Assembly: GCA_027579435.1 (NCBI GenBank)
Contig: JANBPK010000827.1
Coordinates: 1 to 64,000, forward strand
Reading direction: 5' to 3'
Length of the DNA: 64,000 nt
Source: Candolleomyces eurysporus
Lineage: Eukaryota > Basidiomycota > Agaricomycetes > Agaricales > Psathyrellaceae
Shown: positions 24,195 to 33,556 of the stretch, one piece after another
How the letters are laid out: every line of letters starts with the position of its first letter
Numbering within the stretch: the stretch's first letter is position 1
Translations under genes and position numbers: made by a program
Notes under the pieces: generated by a model
The model's input: only the letters and a program-made list of their open reading frames with translations
Databases searched by the model: none
What the model was told of the DNA's origin: nothing

Positions 24195-26825
24195 TCATTC
24201 CCTCTCTACAGCGATCCCATTTGCGCGCACACCGCCCCTTGTCCAATGCTCGTTACCAGCGATAAAGTCACTCCGTACTACTTTTGCACGATACACTACC
24301 GATGATTCCCTCTCAATCTTGACATAAACACCCTCAATTCTCCCATCATAGAAAGCCGAGGGCTGTTGCACCATATCTTTGAGTTCCACATCCAAAGGTA
24401 GGTGATCGCGTTGCCCCACAATAGGGACGGAACGGATGGAAGTGGGTTCCAACATCCTTTTAAGAGTCTTCGTGTCCATCCACTTCTTCGTCGACCGGTC
24501 GTAAAAGTCGTATGCAATGAAATAGTCTGGAAGCTCCGTGTAAGGGATAGAGTGGGTAGCGTACATCCATTCTCCGAATAGAATATAACGTTCTGGGAAA
24601 TATGGGTCCTTGTCGAGGAGCTTGATCAGTTCGTCCTGGTGCCGCTCGATCCACAACCCGAGCTTCTTGAACTGCTCGTGGCTCGCGGCGTTCACATAAT
24701 GTGACCGATTCTGAACGACGATCTGAGTCCTGTCGTTTGATAACGAGAGTCCCATGTTGGCACCGTCGATTTTCTCCGTGATAACGACGTGGCCTTGAAA
24801 GGCGCTAAGAGATCCCAGATCCACGCGAACATCGTCTTCAGTCGCGGCGCCAAGGTCCAACAAATGAGGTGTTCGAGGAAACTTGAAAATCCCGATCGGC
24901 GGAGACAGACTTGCAACCAGTGCTTGCGCCGCCTCGAAGGATCGTATGATGACAATCGTTTTAAACCCTTCCTTCAACATCAGTCGGTCGAGCTGTTTCG
25001 CCATTTGTTCCACCGCATTCCTAACACGACTGCCAGGCGGAAGCGTAGGATGGCCAGCTCGAAGCTGTGCTCGGGCCTCGCACAGTTCGCGATCGTAGTC
25101 GAACCAGATGCATACGGGCGAGGTGCACCATGTAGCCGCCAAGTCCAACCATACCTTCCTGTCTGCAGCTGATACGTTGCACCGATCGAACAGAGCCTTT
25201 TTGCCCTTGCCAACTCTGCCAATCGCCGTTTCGCATAGACTTCGGCTCCCACTTTCGTCTTGGGATATATGCGTCCACTGTTCAGGGTTCCGAGCGAGGA
25301 GGGATTTGGAGACCCAGGACTTGCCCGAGCCTGGTAGACCGACGAACATGAACAGGTCGTTCTCCTGGTTCAAGGGACTCCCTTCAACGACCATAGGGCA
25401 CGGTGGAGGTTCTGACGGTAATTCCGGGAATATGGACTGTCGCTTCCAGAGAGTGCTGCACCACTTCGACACGAAGGCTTCTTGTTGGGCGGTCTCGATG
25501 CTCCCGGGTCTCAACGACCTGAGCAGCGAAATGGCTTCGGAAGCAGGGAGTTCGGGTTGAGTTTGGTCGTAGGATGGGCTTTTGAACCCGCAAGCGGCGA
25601 TGTAGCATGCGGCGACAGTCCCTGCTCTTCCCTTCCCTCCTCCACAGTGCACGAGCAGGGGTAAGTTATCGTCATTCATGAACAGACGCATGGCAAGGTC
25701 CATCTGTTCAATCGACGGTGGATAATAGTTGGGTATGGGGAGGTACGTGTTGGCAATGTTTTTGCCCTGGAACCATGATGACTCGAGAGGTGTTTCCTCC
25801 GTCAACGTCAAAACGCGTCTGATGCCGAGCATCGAGGATCCCAGGGCGCGAATATCCTCTTCGTGTCGCGGGGTAGACATAATGGCGAATCGGAAGGGAA
25901 TTAACCATCTAAAAAACCGCGGAAGTTTGTATAATGCCGATTTGTCGAAGTTCGCGCCAAATGACGTTGACCTTGGGACGTACAGCGCATCTCTCGGCTC
26001 GAGCTGCAAGCTGGGTGTTGGAGCTTCATCGATGAGTGCCTGTCGTAAGGCCGGAGACCAAGGAGTGACCAATAATCCAGCTATTTCGACAGGAATCTGG
26101 GGGATTTCGTTCTCTTGAAATACTGCACCCCATTCCGTATGTGCAGAGCATGCTACTAGCTTCTTGAGAGTGTAGGTCTGTAGTCTGTCGTCGTCTGCGC
26201 GTTCATAAGCGCATCCATATGCTAGCATTGCTAGCTTGAATAGCCCATTTGCAAAGGCAGCGTCTGCCAACCTCAAGGACCCTTTGCAGCTTTGAGGTGC
26301 CAGGAGGATCAGCCGAACGCTGTATTCCCGAGCCTCGTGGTAGCTTCCGAATGACTGTAAGGTGAAGGCGAGGTGGTCAAGGAGATCTGCTGATGGCTGG
26401 GTAGGGAATTGTCCAGGAAACAGGGAATCGACGCCTTTACCCATATCATGGTCATCCTTGACTGTAAGGGTGATATGGAAATGCTTTGGTGGGAGACCGA
26501 GTTGCTTTCGGATCTGTTGACCAGCAGCCCAGATGACCACAATGTAAAAGACGGCCGTATCTTTGTTGCCTCCGACCCCGACGCCGTGGATGCTACGTGG
26601 GTCTGCGCTGTGAATTATTTGGGATAGTTTCGTGTCAGGGATCGAACGAAGCTCTGCTTTCGTTAGAACGGTTATGTGGTAGGTCAAAGACGCGTTGGTT
26701 CCGGGAACCGGAAAGGAAGGGTCGGAAACAGACGCTGATTGCAATGTAGTGCGAACGAGAGCGTCAATCCCTTGACCTGTTAGGGCCAGGCACCCAGCGT
26801 ATCTGCATAGCGAGACGTCAGCCAT
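24195..26825 (-). CDS. Multidomain RNA-repair protein: 2H phosphoesterase, DSP-like, kinase and RNA ligase
   Basis: An uninterrupted 876-codon frame. Residues 40-135 carry two H-x-T motifs (YHITV at H50, HFHIT at H117), the hallmark of 2H cyclic-phosphodiesterase folds. Residues ~145-260 are helical and TPR-like. Residues 320-460 resemble a DUSP23/KAP-type phosphatase with the P-loop HCGGGKGRAGT (C394, R400). Residues 490-640 are a P-loop kinase: GLPGSGKS (K502), SQDE, DRCN-x5-R, as in polynucleotide-kinase-like NTPases. Residues 650-860 are a nucleotidyltransferase RNA ligase: motif I EKIDGAN (nucleophile K685), FGEWMYA-HS, LPDYFIAYDFYD, motif IV EGVYVK and motif V AKVV. These suit RNA end healing (opening 2',3'-cyclic phosphate, 5' phosphorylation) plus sealing. 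The ligase is of the Rnl2/PF09414 kind and comes last, unlike fungal Trl1 (ligase-kinase-phosphodiesterase). Substrate and physiological role are inferred. Confidence 0.85.
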   Translation of the reverse strand: MADVSLCRYAGCLALTGQGIDALVRTTLQSASVSDPSFPVPGTNASLTYHITVLTKAELRSIPDTKLSQIIHSADPRSIHGVGVGGNKDTAVFYIVVIWAAGQQIRKQLGLPPKHFHITLTVKDDHDMGKGVDSLFPGQFPTQPSADLLDHLAFTLQSFGSYHEAREYSVRLILLAPQSCKGSLRLADAAFANGLFKLAMLAYGCAYERADDDRLQTYTLKKLVACSAHTEWGAVFQENEIPQIPVEIAGLLVTPWSPALRQALIDEAPTPSLQLEPRDALYVPRSTSFGANFDKSALYKLPRFFRWLIPFRFAIMSTPRHEEDIRALGSSMLGIRRVLTLTEETPLESSWFQGKNIANTYLPIPNYYPPSIEQMDLAMRLFMNDDNLPLLVHCGGGKGRAGTVAACYIAACGFKSPSYDQTQPELPASEAISLLRSLRPGSIETAQQEAFVSKWCSTLWKRQSIFPELPSEPPPCPMVVEGSPLNQENDLFMFVGLPGSGKSWVSKSLLARNPEQWTHISQDESGSRSLCETAIGRVGKGKKALFDRCNVSAADRKVWLDLAATWCTSPVCIWFDYDRELCEARAQLRAGHPTLPPGSRVRNAVEQMAKQLDRLMLKEGFKTIVIIRSFEAAQALVASLSPPIGIFKFPRTPHLLDLGAATEDDVRVDLGSLSAFQGHVVITEKIDGANMGLSLSNDRTQIVVQNRSHYVNAASHEQFKKLGLWIERHQDELIKLLDKDPYFPERYILFGEWMYATHSIPYTELPDYFIAYDFYDRSTKKWMDTKTLKRMLEPTSIRSVPIVGQRDHLPLDVELKDMVQQPSAFYDGRIEGVYVKIERESSVVYRAKVVRSDFIAGNEHWTRGGVRANGIAVERE

Positions 26826-27237
26826 CGCTCATGAAACTGTCTGGATACAGGAAGAAGAGAAGGAGGAGCAAACATCACCTTGGGCGCCGGGAATATAGCA
26901 GAGTTACCACACCCACAGCCCGACCCGATGCGAATGATCTTGCATGACTCGCATTCTCTGTGTGCCGGGGCCGATGGCTTCACCCACCGTTCGAGGTCAT
27001 CGATTCATCTTTCCCAGACTCAGCATATCAGTTGGAGATGGAGAGCAAATGAATTCCCAGATATCGAAGCAAAAGAAAGCTCGATGGACGCGGCGCACTG
27101 CATGTAGCGACCCATCGTTGGTACCACCAAACATACACATGATTGAGAGTATACAAATACATCGGCACCCCTGTAGTTTGATAATATGGACAATACTGGA
27201 TCTGAACCAGGGAAGCAAGACGCCAAAGACCCCGTAT
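26826..27237. other. Intergenic region upstream of the RNA-repair gene
   Basis: It contains the promoter and leader of the RNA-repair gene (minus strand) and the 3' untranslated part of the eL8 gene. Both strands have open frames here but they shadow one another and match nothing recognised. No clear regulatory motif was seen. Confidence 0.4.
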
Positions 27238-28166
27238 TTAGAGCTTGCCGAGGGCAGGGTTGGTGGTCGATTGACCGGCGGCCTTGGCACGTTTGCGGAG
27301 CATCTGGGTGGACTTGTTGCCACGGATGCCTCCACCCCATTGACGACGATTCTCCTCGTACTTGTCGGTGCTACAATGCAAGTTAGGATCTGGGGATCTG
27401 GCAGGACATGATATCAAAGACTTACAAGTTAGCCTTGGCGGCGCTGATGATGGTAGCGAGATCACGCTGGTCCTCGCTCTTGACGTCCTGAAGGGCGACA
27501 ACGGCAGCAGTCTTCTTGTGAACGACGGTACCGAGACGGGCCTTGCCCTTGACGATGACGTAGGGAACACCCATCTTGCGGCAGAGGGCAGGGAGGTAGA
27601 CAACGAGTTCAATTGGATCAACATCGTGAGCAATCACGACGAGGGAGGCCTTCTTGGCCTCAACCAAGGCGACGATGTGGTTAAGACCGTACTTGGCGTA
27701 CANAGGCTTCTTGTCGTCTTTAGCACTCTTGTTTCCGGCNGCAGCAGCACCGGCNGCTTGNAGACGGGCCTTCTTTTCCTGCTTACTCTCGGGACGGTAC
27801 TTGTTCAAGAGCTTGAACAGCTGAGTAGCNGTGTTCTTGTCGAGGGTATGGGAGAATTGGGCGATGGCGGGAGGCACCTTGAGGCGTTGGTTAAGAATNA
27901 CCTTTTGGCGTTGAAGGCGAACATATTCGGGCCACTTGACGAAGCGGGTGAGGTCACGGGTAGGCTGGATGTCCTGGCCTAAGGAATGTTATCACCAAAA
28001 TGTCGCGTTTTGAGGAGGAATGNCAACCTACCGATGCCAAAGTTTTTGGGAGTNGCCTCGAAGAGAGGGTTCTTCTTGGGCTTTGAAGACTTGCTGGCTC
28101 CGAATGGAGCAGCGGCGGGCTTCTTGCCAGATCCAGCTTTGCCTTTGGGGGGCTGGTCATTGAGAC
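27238..28166 (-). CDS. RPL8: 60S ribosomal protein eL8 (L7Ae family)
   Basis: Several exons give the complete eL8 pattern: basic N-terminal extension ([17 protein letters not shown], then [21 protein letters not shown]), the segment [14 protein letters not shown], the [14 protein letters not shown] motif, the L7Ae RNA-binding fold ([52 protein letters not shown]) and the conserved C-terminus [16 protein letters not shown]. The last intron is 27371-27424 region (GTAAGT...TTGTAG). This protein sits near the exit side of the large subunit and binds kink-turn rRNA. The start codon is not resolved: the exon encoding PPKGKAG opens after an AG near 28153 and the first codon lies in a small upstream exon in N-containing sequence. 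Expected to be strongly expressed. Confidence 0.93.
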
Positions 28167-28319
28167 GAAGTTAGCGACGNGCTCTTGTANAAAAGACCAG
28201 CGTCGCGCTTCGGAGCTCTAACGTCGTGCAAGAAAATGCAACGACCCAGCAGGCACGCTTCATCGCTGAAGATCGCTCAACGTGCGCATGGATTCTGAAG
28301 ATTCAGATAACCTGCGTTT

Positions 28320-28680
28320 GATCAGTCGGCAGCTCGATGNCATCCAAANTGTCGACTCACCATCCATCTCGAATTCGTGGAGTTTCCGAGATGTCTTCAT
28401 TCCACTGGTAGAGCTCCTCCACACGTACAACATAAACTCACCATTTTGTCGATAGTCTTGACGGTCTTGAGGTTGGACNTNGGCNATGAGGANNNCAGAA
28501 GGTNGCTTGGGGGCGGCGATAATTTCAACTTTGAAACTCCGATCGGAAGCGCCAATCCTGACGCACGGACCACATGCACTNNCTCTTTNCGTTGAAGNTC
28601 ACTTCTCCAGAATATTCCTCTGCATGGAGAGTAGGCNTATTTCTTCATGGCTCAATGACATTCACTAGATCTGCAGCATT
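28320..28680 (-). CDS. Short multi-exon hypothetical gene between eL8 and ELP6
   Basis: Minus-strand reading shows an exon beginning MSLSHEE near 28670, then VHVVRASGLALPIGVS and LKTVKTIDKM, a GTGAGT donor near 28443, a second exon reading WNEDISETPRIRDG and a last piece ending LPTDQTQVI before a stop near 28308. The donor and acceptor sequences and the matching phases support a real gene, but at least twelve N calls and one in-frame TGA near 28600 prevent a firm model. No family was recognised. It would be a protein of roughly 100 residues. Confidence 0.3.
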
Positions 28681-28771
28681 TNTAGCGTNACAGAATCGCT
28701 ANTGAAGATNGGCATATAAAGTTGAANTCNNNNTNANNNNNCATTGNAAGCNTCTCGTTATANTATCAACG

Positions 28772-29731
28772 CTAAAGGACGCCCTCGCTTGTTCCTTTAT
28801 GGAAGTACGAGGGACCTGTATCAAGAAGTCGATATTGCAGCGAGACGCTCCGTGGAATCAGTTTGACNTGATCGTCTGGTAGCGTGGAAGGACCTCGATG
28901 CATTGCAANCTGGAAACCCAGCGTCAAAAAGATGGATTCTTCCAACNTTGTGTCAAGAACAGAAATTTTTACCTCGCCAGTCACGGACCCACTTTTCCCG
29001 CTATACAACGGTCTGACATCTAGGTGATACGAGCATANCCCAAGCAGCTGTTGGAAGTGCGGTGTGTTGACATCATCCGGAGATGTGACATGATATCGCG
29101 CGAGAAGTGTGCTCTGAGCCTTGAGGGATGAGCGATTAAGATGTGGTACGCCGTCTCAGACGCAGAATAAATCCAATACCTTTCGACAGGCGATCCGAAG
29201 GGCACGCACAAACCTCGCGATCTCGAGAGGAGCACATCCAATCCACTCCAGTGTAGACAGATCGTCCAAGATTACCAGTCGATTCGGAGTGTAGCTGCCA
29301 TTGGAGGAGAATGGAGTTTCCAGAATTCTAGATACTTGGTCAAACACGAAAGACAGCTTCCATTCGGGAGGCTGACTCTCGCCTAAAGCACGATTCGATA
29401 GGTTTATAAATTCAACCGATCCAGTCGAGATGTGTTGCGCCAGGTCAANACTCTGGCTNCTGAATAAATTTTCGAGATACGCATTCAGNCAAGGATTAGA
29501 CAAACGCACACTCTTCGACGCAATGGCTTTCCATCGGCTTGTATCCTCAGTGGCGGAAAGGACCAGTACTTCCGTGANCNNTGATCCGTCGTTTTTGGCN
29601 ACTGGTCNTGTAGATCGATGCTCTTTNAGCCNATTTTCNACNGCTTGATGAAGGAGAAAATCGGCAGGAGCTGAGAGCTCGTCAGTTATGAGCGTGAAGG
29701 CCGCTAGTGGCAAACTGAAAGGCAAAGACAT
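28772..29731 (-). CDS. ELP6: Elongator complex subunit 6
   Basis: Start at 29731 (MSLPFSLPLAAFTLITDEL), a RecA-like fold without an obvious Walker A. The central strand-helix VLVLSATEDTSRWKAIA and the later RLVILDDLSTLEWIG with ARFVRALRIACRK follow the Elp6 pattern. After one intron (donor in CGAAAG-GTATTG near 29148) the chain continues as AQSTLLARYHVTSPDD and ends with LDVRPLYSGKSGSVTGEVKI and a short tail to the stop at 28772. Elp6 forms, with Elp4 and Elp5, the hexameric ring of Elongator, which helps modify wobble uridines of tRNA in the cytoplasm. Several single N calls lie in the middle. Elp5 is the main alternative, but the DDLSTLEW and RPLYSGKSG elements fit Elp6 better. Confidence 0.75.
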
Positions 29732-31085
29732 GATGGTGAACTCCTCAGATGGGTCCAGAAAAGGATTGGAGTGCCAAACAAGGATAGACATGCCGACGGC
29801 ATGTGCACAGCCACATAGCAAGGCCAATTGTTCCAAATCTCTTTTGTCTTCATGTAAACGACGAAGAATAAAAGGTTCGCATNCACGATGGTTGGGTCTC
29901 CCTGCCTTCCCCTCTATCCTGAATGCATACCCTTTCTCTAGGATCGTAACCGTCCACTGCTTTTACGCCCTTCGTATTTGACGTCGACCATGTCTGAACG
30001 CACCTGCCTGCTTCGAACTGTGTTCTTATCCTACTTTCACTAAGTGTTGTCTATTCACTAGGAGACTNCCGCTGTCAAGGTACACATTTGCTTACTTCTA
30101 CTGGGTGAACAAGGTCAGATCCAGCACCTGACCCATGTACAGATAAAACTGNNAACAATGAGGTATGTGGCATACGTTGTACCCTACCACGTAAACTCAC
30201 TGGCTGCAGTGCTATACTTCGTGAAACAAGGNCTCTTCGTAGATGATCACGCAATTGCAAGCGAAGTCCTTGCGCCTTGTATTGGAAAACAATGCCTGGA
30301 GTTTTTCCGAAGAGCTCTGTCACAGTTTGACTCGCGGNGGCATTTAGCCACGATTCAAGCTGTCCTTTCTGGTGTCCTCGCGCACAGGATCGCGGGCATG
30401 GTGGGTTCATATCAGCTCAGAGCCACAGTGACCACCNCNATCGGCGCTCGATACGAAATGTTGCGTTTCCTTTCCTGCTGCCTCCTGCTGATTTTTGAAT
30501 CCCAACTTCTCCCTTCCTGTCCGAATTTCCCGCCCCCNCCGGTTACAAGCTGTCTCGGGAATTCTGGAAATCAGGTATCAAATCCCAATGTGTACATCCC
30601 TTTATCTCAAAAAGGTCCGTGTGCATCAAATCTCCATCGTGACCTGCCTCAAGGCTCCCGTCCCGCGCTGCCAAGGGAATGTTGCCGTTTCTGGACAAGC
30701 AAGCCTCTAAACTCGGAAGTGACCTTGTACTCGTTCTCCCTAGTCGACGACGAGGAACATCATATATAACGTGAAGGACAATGGGATTTCTCTACTCGCC
30801 AGTAGTCAGTTCCCTCGAGCAAGCGAGCAGTCTCTCCTCTCCTTTCTTCCGGCAAGCTTCTCAAGGACTTTGGCGCTACCGTTTAGACGCCCACCCTCCG
30901 GACCGTTGGACGTACACTTCACGCCCACAACTAATTAAAACGCGTCTTGTTAATTGCAACGCGCAGTGCACCCCCTACGTTGCCTGGGATCGTGTAACCA
31001 CTCGTCTCCCCCGTTAAAACACCTCTCCTCTTTCGTTCTTTCTTCCCTGGGCTAGCACCAACCACTTTTAACGAATCAGCCAATA
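29732..31085. other. Intergenic region with unsupported open frames
   Basis: The longest open frame, 30158-30769 on the plus strand (203 codons), has no recognised motif, is crossed by N calls and is overlapped by an equally open minus-strand frame, so I do not call a gene. The region presumably includes the ELP6 promoter and the promoter of the short gene at 31086. A C/T-rich run lies at 30820-30900. Confidence 0.35.
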
Positions 31086-31562
31086 ATGCCTTCGTTCTCA
31101 TCTGCACCCTCCTCCCCCACCTTTGGGTTCTTCCCCTCTGGCTCCAGTTCCCCCAACGCCTTCTCGATGTTCGGTCAAAACCCTCGGGACTCGCACGCGA
31201 TGTACGCTGCCTATTCAAGCAGCGCGTCGGCTACGTCAAACCATCATTCAAACGGCCCACGGGCACAGGGTGGAAAGACTGTGCTGAGGAGGTTCCTTTG
31301 GCTGTTGTGAAAGGATGTCAAGTTCGGACCCGATGTNCCCACTTCGACTCTATCGCGCACCACATCCGGCGCGCTAAGGCCCTCGTAGGCCTCCGCCATC
31401 GCCGACGTCTACCCTCGCGGAGCGCTAATGTCCGCCCACGAGCAGCGTCACTCGAAGACAAATGGTCCCCAATCTCCTTTGGATGCTCCTCAGGACCACG
31501 ATATGGACTCTATTTTTGTTCTACTCCGGTTTCTCTTTATTCCTCAAGTGCGCGTCCTCTAA
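31086..31562 (+). CDS. Short Ser/Pro-rich hypothetical protein
   Basis: The ATG at 31086 opens a low-complexity N-terminus (MPSFSSAPSSPTFGFFPSG, then SSSPNAFSMFGQNP and a Ser/Ala run SSSASATSNHHSN). A possible 47-nt intron (GTGGAAAG...TGTGAAAG) follows near 31271. Downstream, two frames stay open: one reading HFDSIAHHIRRAKALVG, the other ending ALMSAHEQRHSKTNGP and stopping at 31562. The composition is natural for a disordered nuclear or signalling protein but the exon chain cannot be settled from this sequence. Function unknown. Confidence 0.4.
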
Positions 31563-32441
31563 TACTGCGCTATCATTTTCTCTCTTTTCTCTCTCGCCCT
31601 CTCTCTGAACCGTCTCCAACACGCCACACTCCCTTGACCCACAAACACACCACATCAGGCTCGAACGATAGCATCCATTAATTCCACTCATCCCCACATC
31701 ATCATCATCATAGACCTCCCTCATCACATCATAACCACTGTGTATCCATATTATTAAGATTATTTCTCACTGTTGTACTACATCTCGTCTGTCTGTAAAC
31801 AATACCCGCATTGTACGGGTCACCAAGGAATATAAATCCTGTTGTTGTAAAACATTGAAATCGAGAGGGAGATTTACACGATTGTACTTTGACTGTGCCT
31901 TGAAGAATACCACTACCAGCTGGAACTACCATCTACAAGCGTGTGGAGATCTAGACTTTGAACCACTCTCCAGGGTGCCGGTTCGAAGGCGTGGTAGGTG
32001 AAGATTAAACAAGCCGCCGTGCGCTGAGGTATTGGCGGCTACTGAGGGTAATACCTATCGCCACACCTCCCGGCCACATTTCCACAGCGTCGCTCACAGT
32101 GAGCCTCTGTACTGGATACTCTCCTTGTTGGAAGGTAGCCGCCGACCTGACTAGGCTGGATCGATCCTTGTTAGTCAGGTCGTTATATAGTTGTTCGTTT
32201 CTGCCGAGCCAGGAACTCGCTTTCCTCATGCCTATCTGTAGATACTCGCCGACTCTTACTTTTTGTTCTTGATCCACGTTTTATCGTTCCTTGACAAACT
32301 ATCACCGCTTTCCGGCCGTCGGTCGAGAGCCCGATCCGGCGGGAGTTGTATAGTTGCCGGTGTTTGGCAACACCTCCCGAGTCCAACTTTGCCAGTTGCC
32401 TCCGAGCTCGACAGCTGGAAGCGTTTTCATACACTGCCAGG
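31563..32441. other. Intergenic region upstream of uL10m
   Basis: Nothing coding could be supported. There are short ATC repeats near 31690-31735 and A/T-rich sequence from 31740 to 31900. The last ~300 bases must contain the promoter of the uL10m gene. Confidence 0.4.
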
Positions 32442-33308
32442 ATGCTGTCTCGATGCCAGGCCTCAAACGCTGTACGCGTGGTCTCTAGGGCTCCTGGGTC
32501 CACGAGGAGCTATGCTGTCTCCTTGAAAGAGTCAGTGTTTGGCAACAACCGGGTCTTCAAGGACACGAAAGCGTACCAATACAACTGGTACACCCGGATT
32601 CTCGAAACTAGCAAAACCAGTCCCCTCATTATCCTTCACCACAACGAGTTCTCGGCGGAACGACTGAAGAAGCTGCGCACGGACATCACGCTCGCTGCTC
32701 AGCGCGTCAAACCGTCACTATCGTCCCCAACACCTGTCGCCTCCGACTCTACGACCCCTCAACTCCCCACTCTTACTGTCGTCCGTTCGAGCATTTTCGG
32801 TGTCGCTCTCAGACGGTTTGGAGATGTCCCCGTCAAGGATTTGGAGAAGATGATCAACGACCAAAGTGGTGGCTTTGCGGTGCTCTCCGTGCCTTCGTTA
32901 AACCCGCCTCTCATCAACGCCATTTTGCGCGCAATGGACCGCAGTGTCCCACCAAAACCGCCCAAAACACCGGAACAAATCAAGGCGGAGGAAGCTGCGA
33001 AAACGGCTGACCCAGAGCAGCCAGGTCGGAGGATGAAGCGGGTGAGGCAGGTGCGGATACCTGAGCTCAAGGTTATGGGAGCTATTATTGAGGGTCGGGT
33101 GTTCCTTCCGCCAAGCTTGGACGAAGTGTCTAAGATGCCTACGTTGGACACACTGCGTGCGCAGATTGTTGGCCTGCTCAGCGCCCCTTCGTCCCAGTTG
33201 GCGGCGGTCTTGAGCCAGGCAGGTGGTGGACAGCTGGCGAGGACGCTGGAGGGCTTGAAGAAGAGCTTGGAGGAGGAAGCTGGGGAAAAACCAGACGAGG
33301 CTTCATAA
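32442..33308 (+). CDS. Mitochondrial large ribosomal subunit protein uL10m
   Basis: A single-exon protein of 288 residues beginning MLSRCQASNAVRVVSRAPG, a basic mitochondrial presequence that ends around STRSYAVS. The mature part shows the uL10 pattern: YTRILETSKTSPLIILHHNEFS, KLRTDITLAAQRVKPSL, RSSIFGVALRRFG and a final Ala-rich helical C-terminus with LRAQIVGLLSAPSSQLAAVL. This last stretch resembles the segment of bacterial L10 that precedes the L7/L12-binding helix. A Pro/Lys insertion (PPKPPKTPEQIKAEEAAK) interrupts the middle. The start follows from the presequence; an upstream in-frame ATG at 32346 would give a non-targeting extension. It forms the base of the mitochondrial ribosomal stalk. 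Confidence 0.88.
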   Translation: MLSRCQASNAVRVVSRAPGSTRSYAVSLKESVFGNNRVFKDTKAYQYNWYTRILETSKTSPLIILHHNEFSAERLKKLRTDITLAAQRVKPSLSSPTPVASDSTTPQLPTLTVVRSSIFGVALRRFGDVPVKDLEKMINDQSGGFAVLSVPSLNPPLINAILRAMDRSVPPKPPKTPEQIKAEEAAKTADPEQPGRRMKRVRQVRIPELKVMGAIIEGRVFLPPSLDEVSKMPTLDTLRAQIVGLLSAPSSQLAAVLSQAGGGQLARTLEGLKKSLEEEAGEKPDEAS

Positions 33309-33556
33309 TTTTGTGTTTCCATTCGACTAGTATCATAGATATAATACTACTGCACAAAGCTCTGGCTTGACGCGACTGAACGCGTCCAAATTTTTGAGTG
33401 TGACAGATTCGCAGGTGTGACAACTTGGCTGTCACACAAAGGCCCATGAGCGTCCGCGACGACGAGCAACGTTACGGTTGACCACAACCACCACCTCGTA
33501 TTCACCAAAAGCCACCTGAGCTCCAATGTCAGTAAAATGCCTTCAATATTGAACTC

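Noticed and set aside
24195..26825. Labelling the RNA-repair gene as TRL1
   Set aside because: Domain order and ligase type differ from fungal Trl1, so the symbol would mislead.
30158..30769. 203-codon plus-strand open frame
   Set aside because: No motif, N calls inside, and the opposite strand is equally open in part; chance is likely in this GC-balanced sequence.
32346..32441. Upstream in-frame ATG of the uL10m gene
   Set aside because: It would add 32 residues of Cys/Ala/Ser-rich sequence ahead of a clear mitochondrial presequence that begins at 32442.
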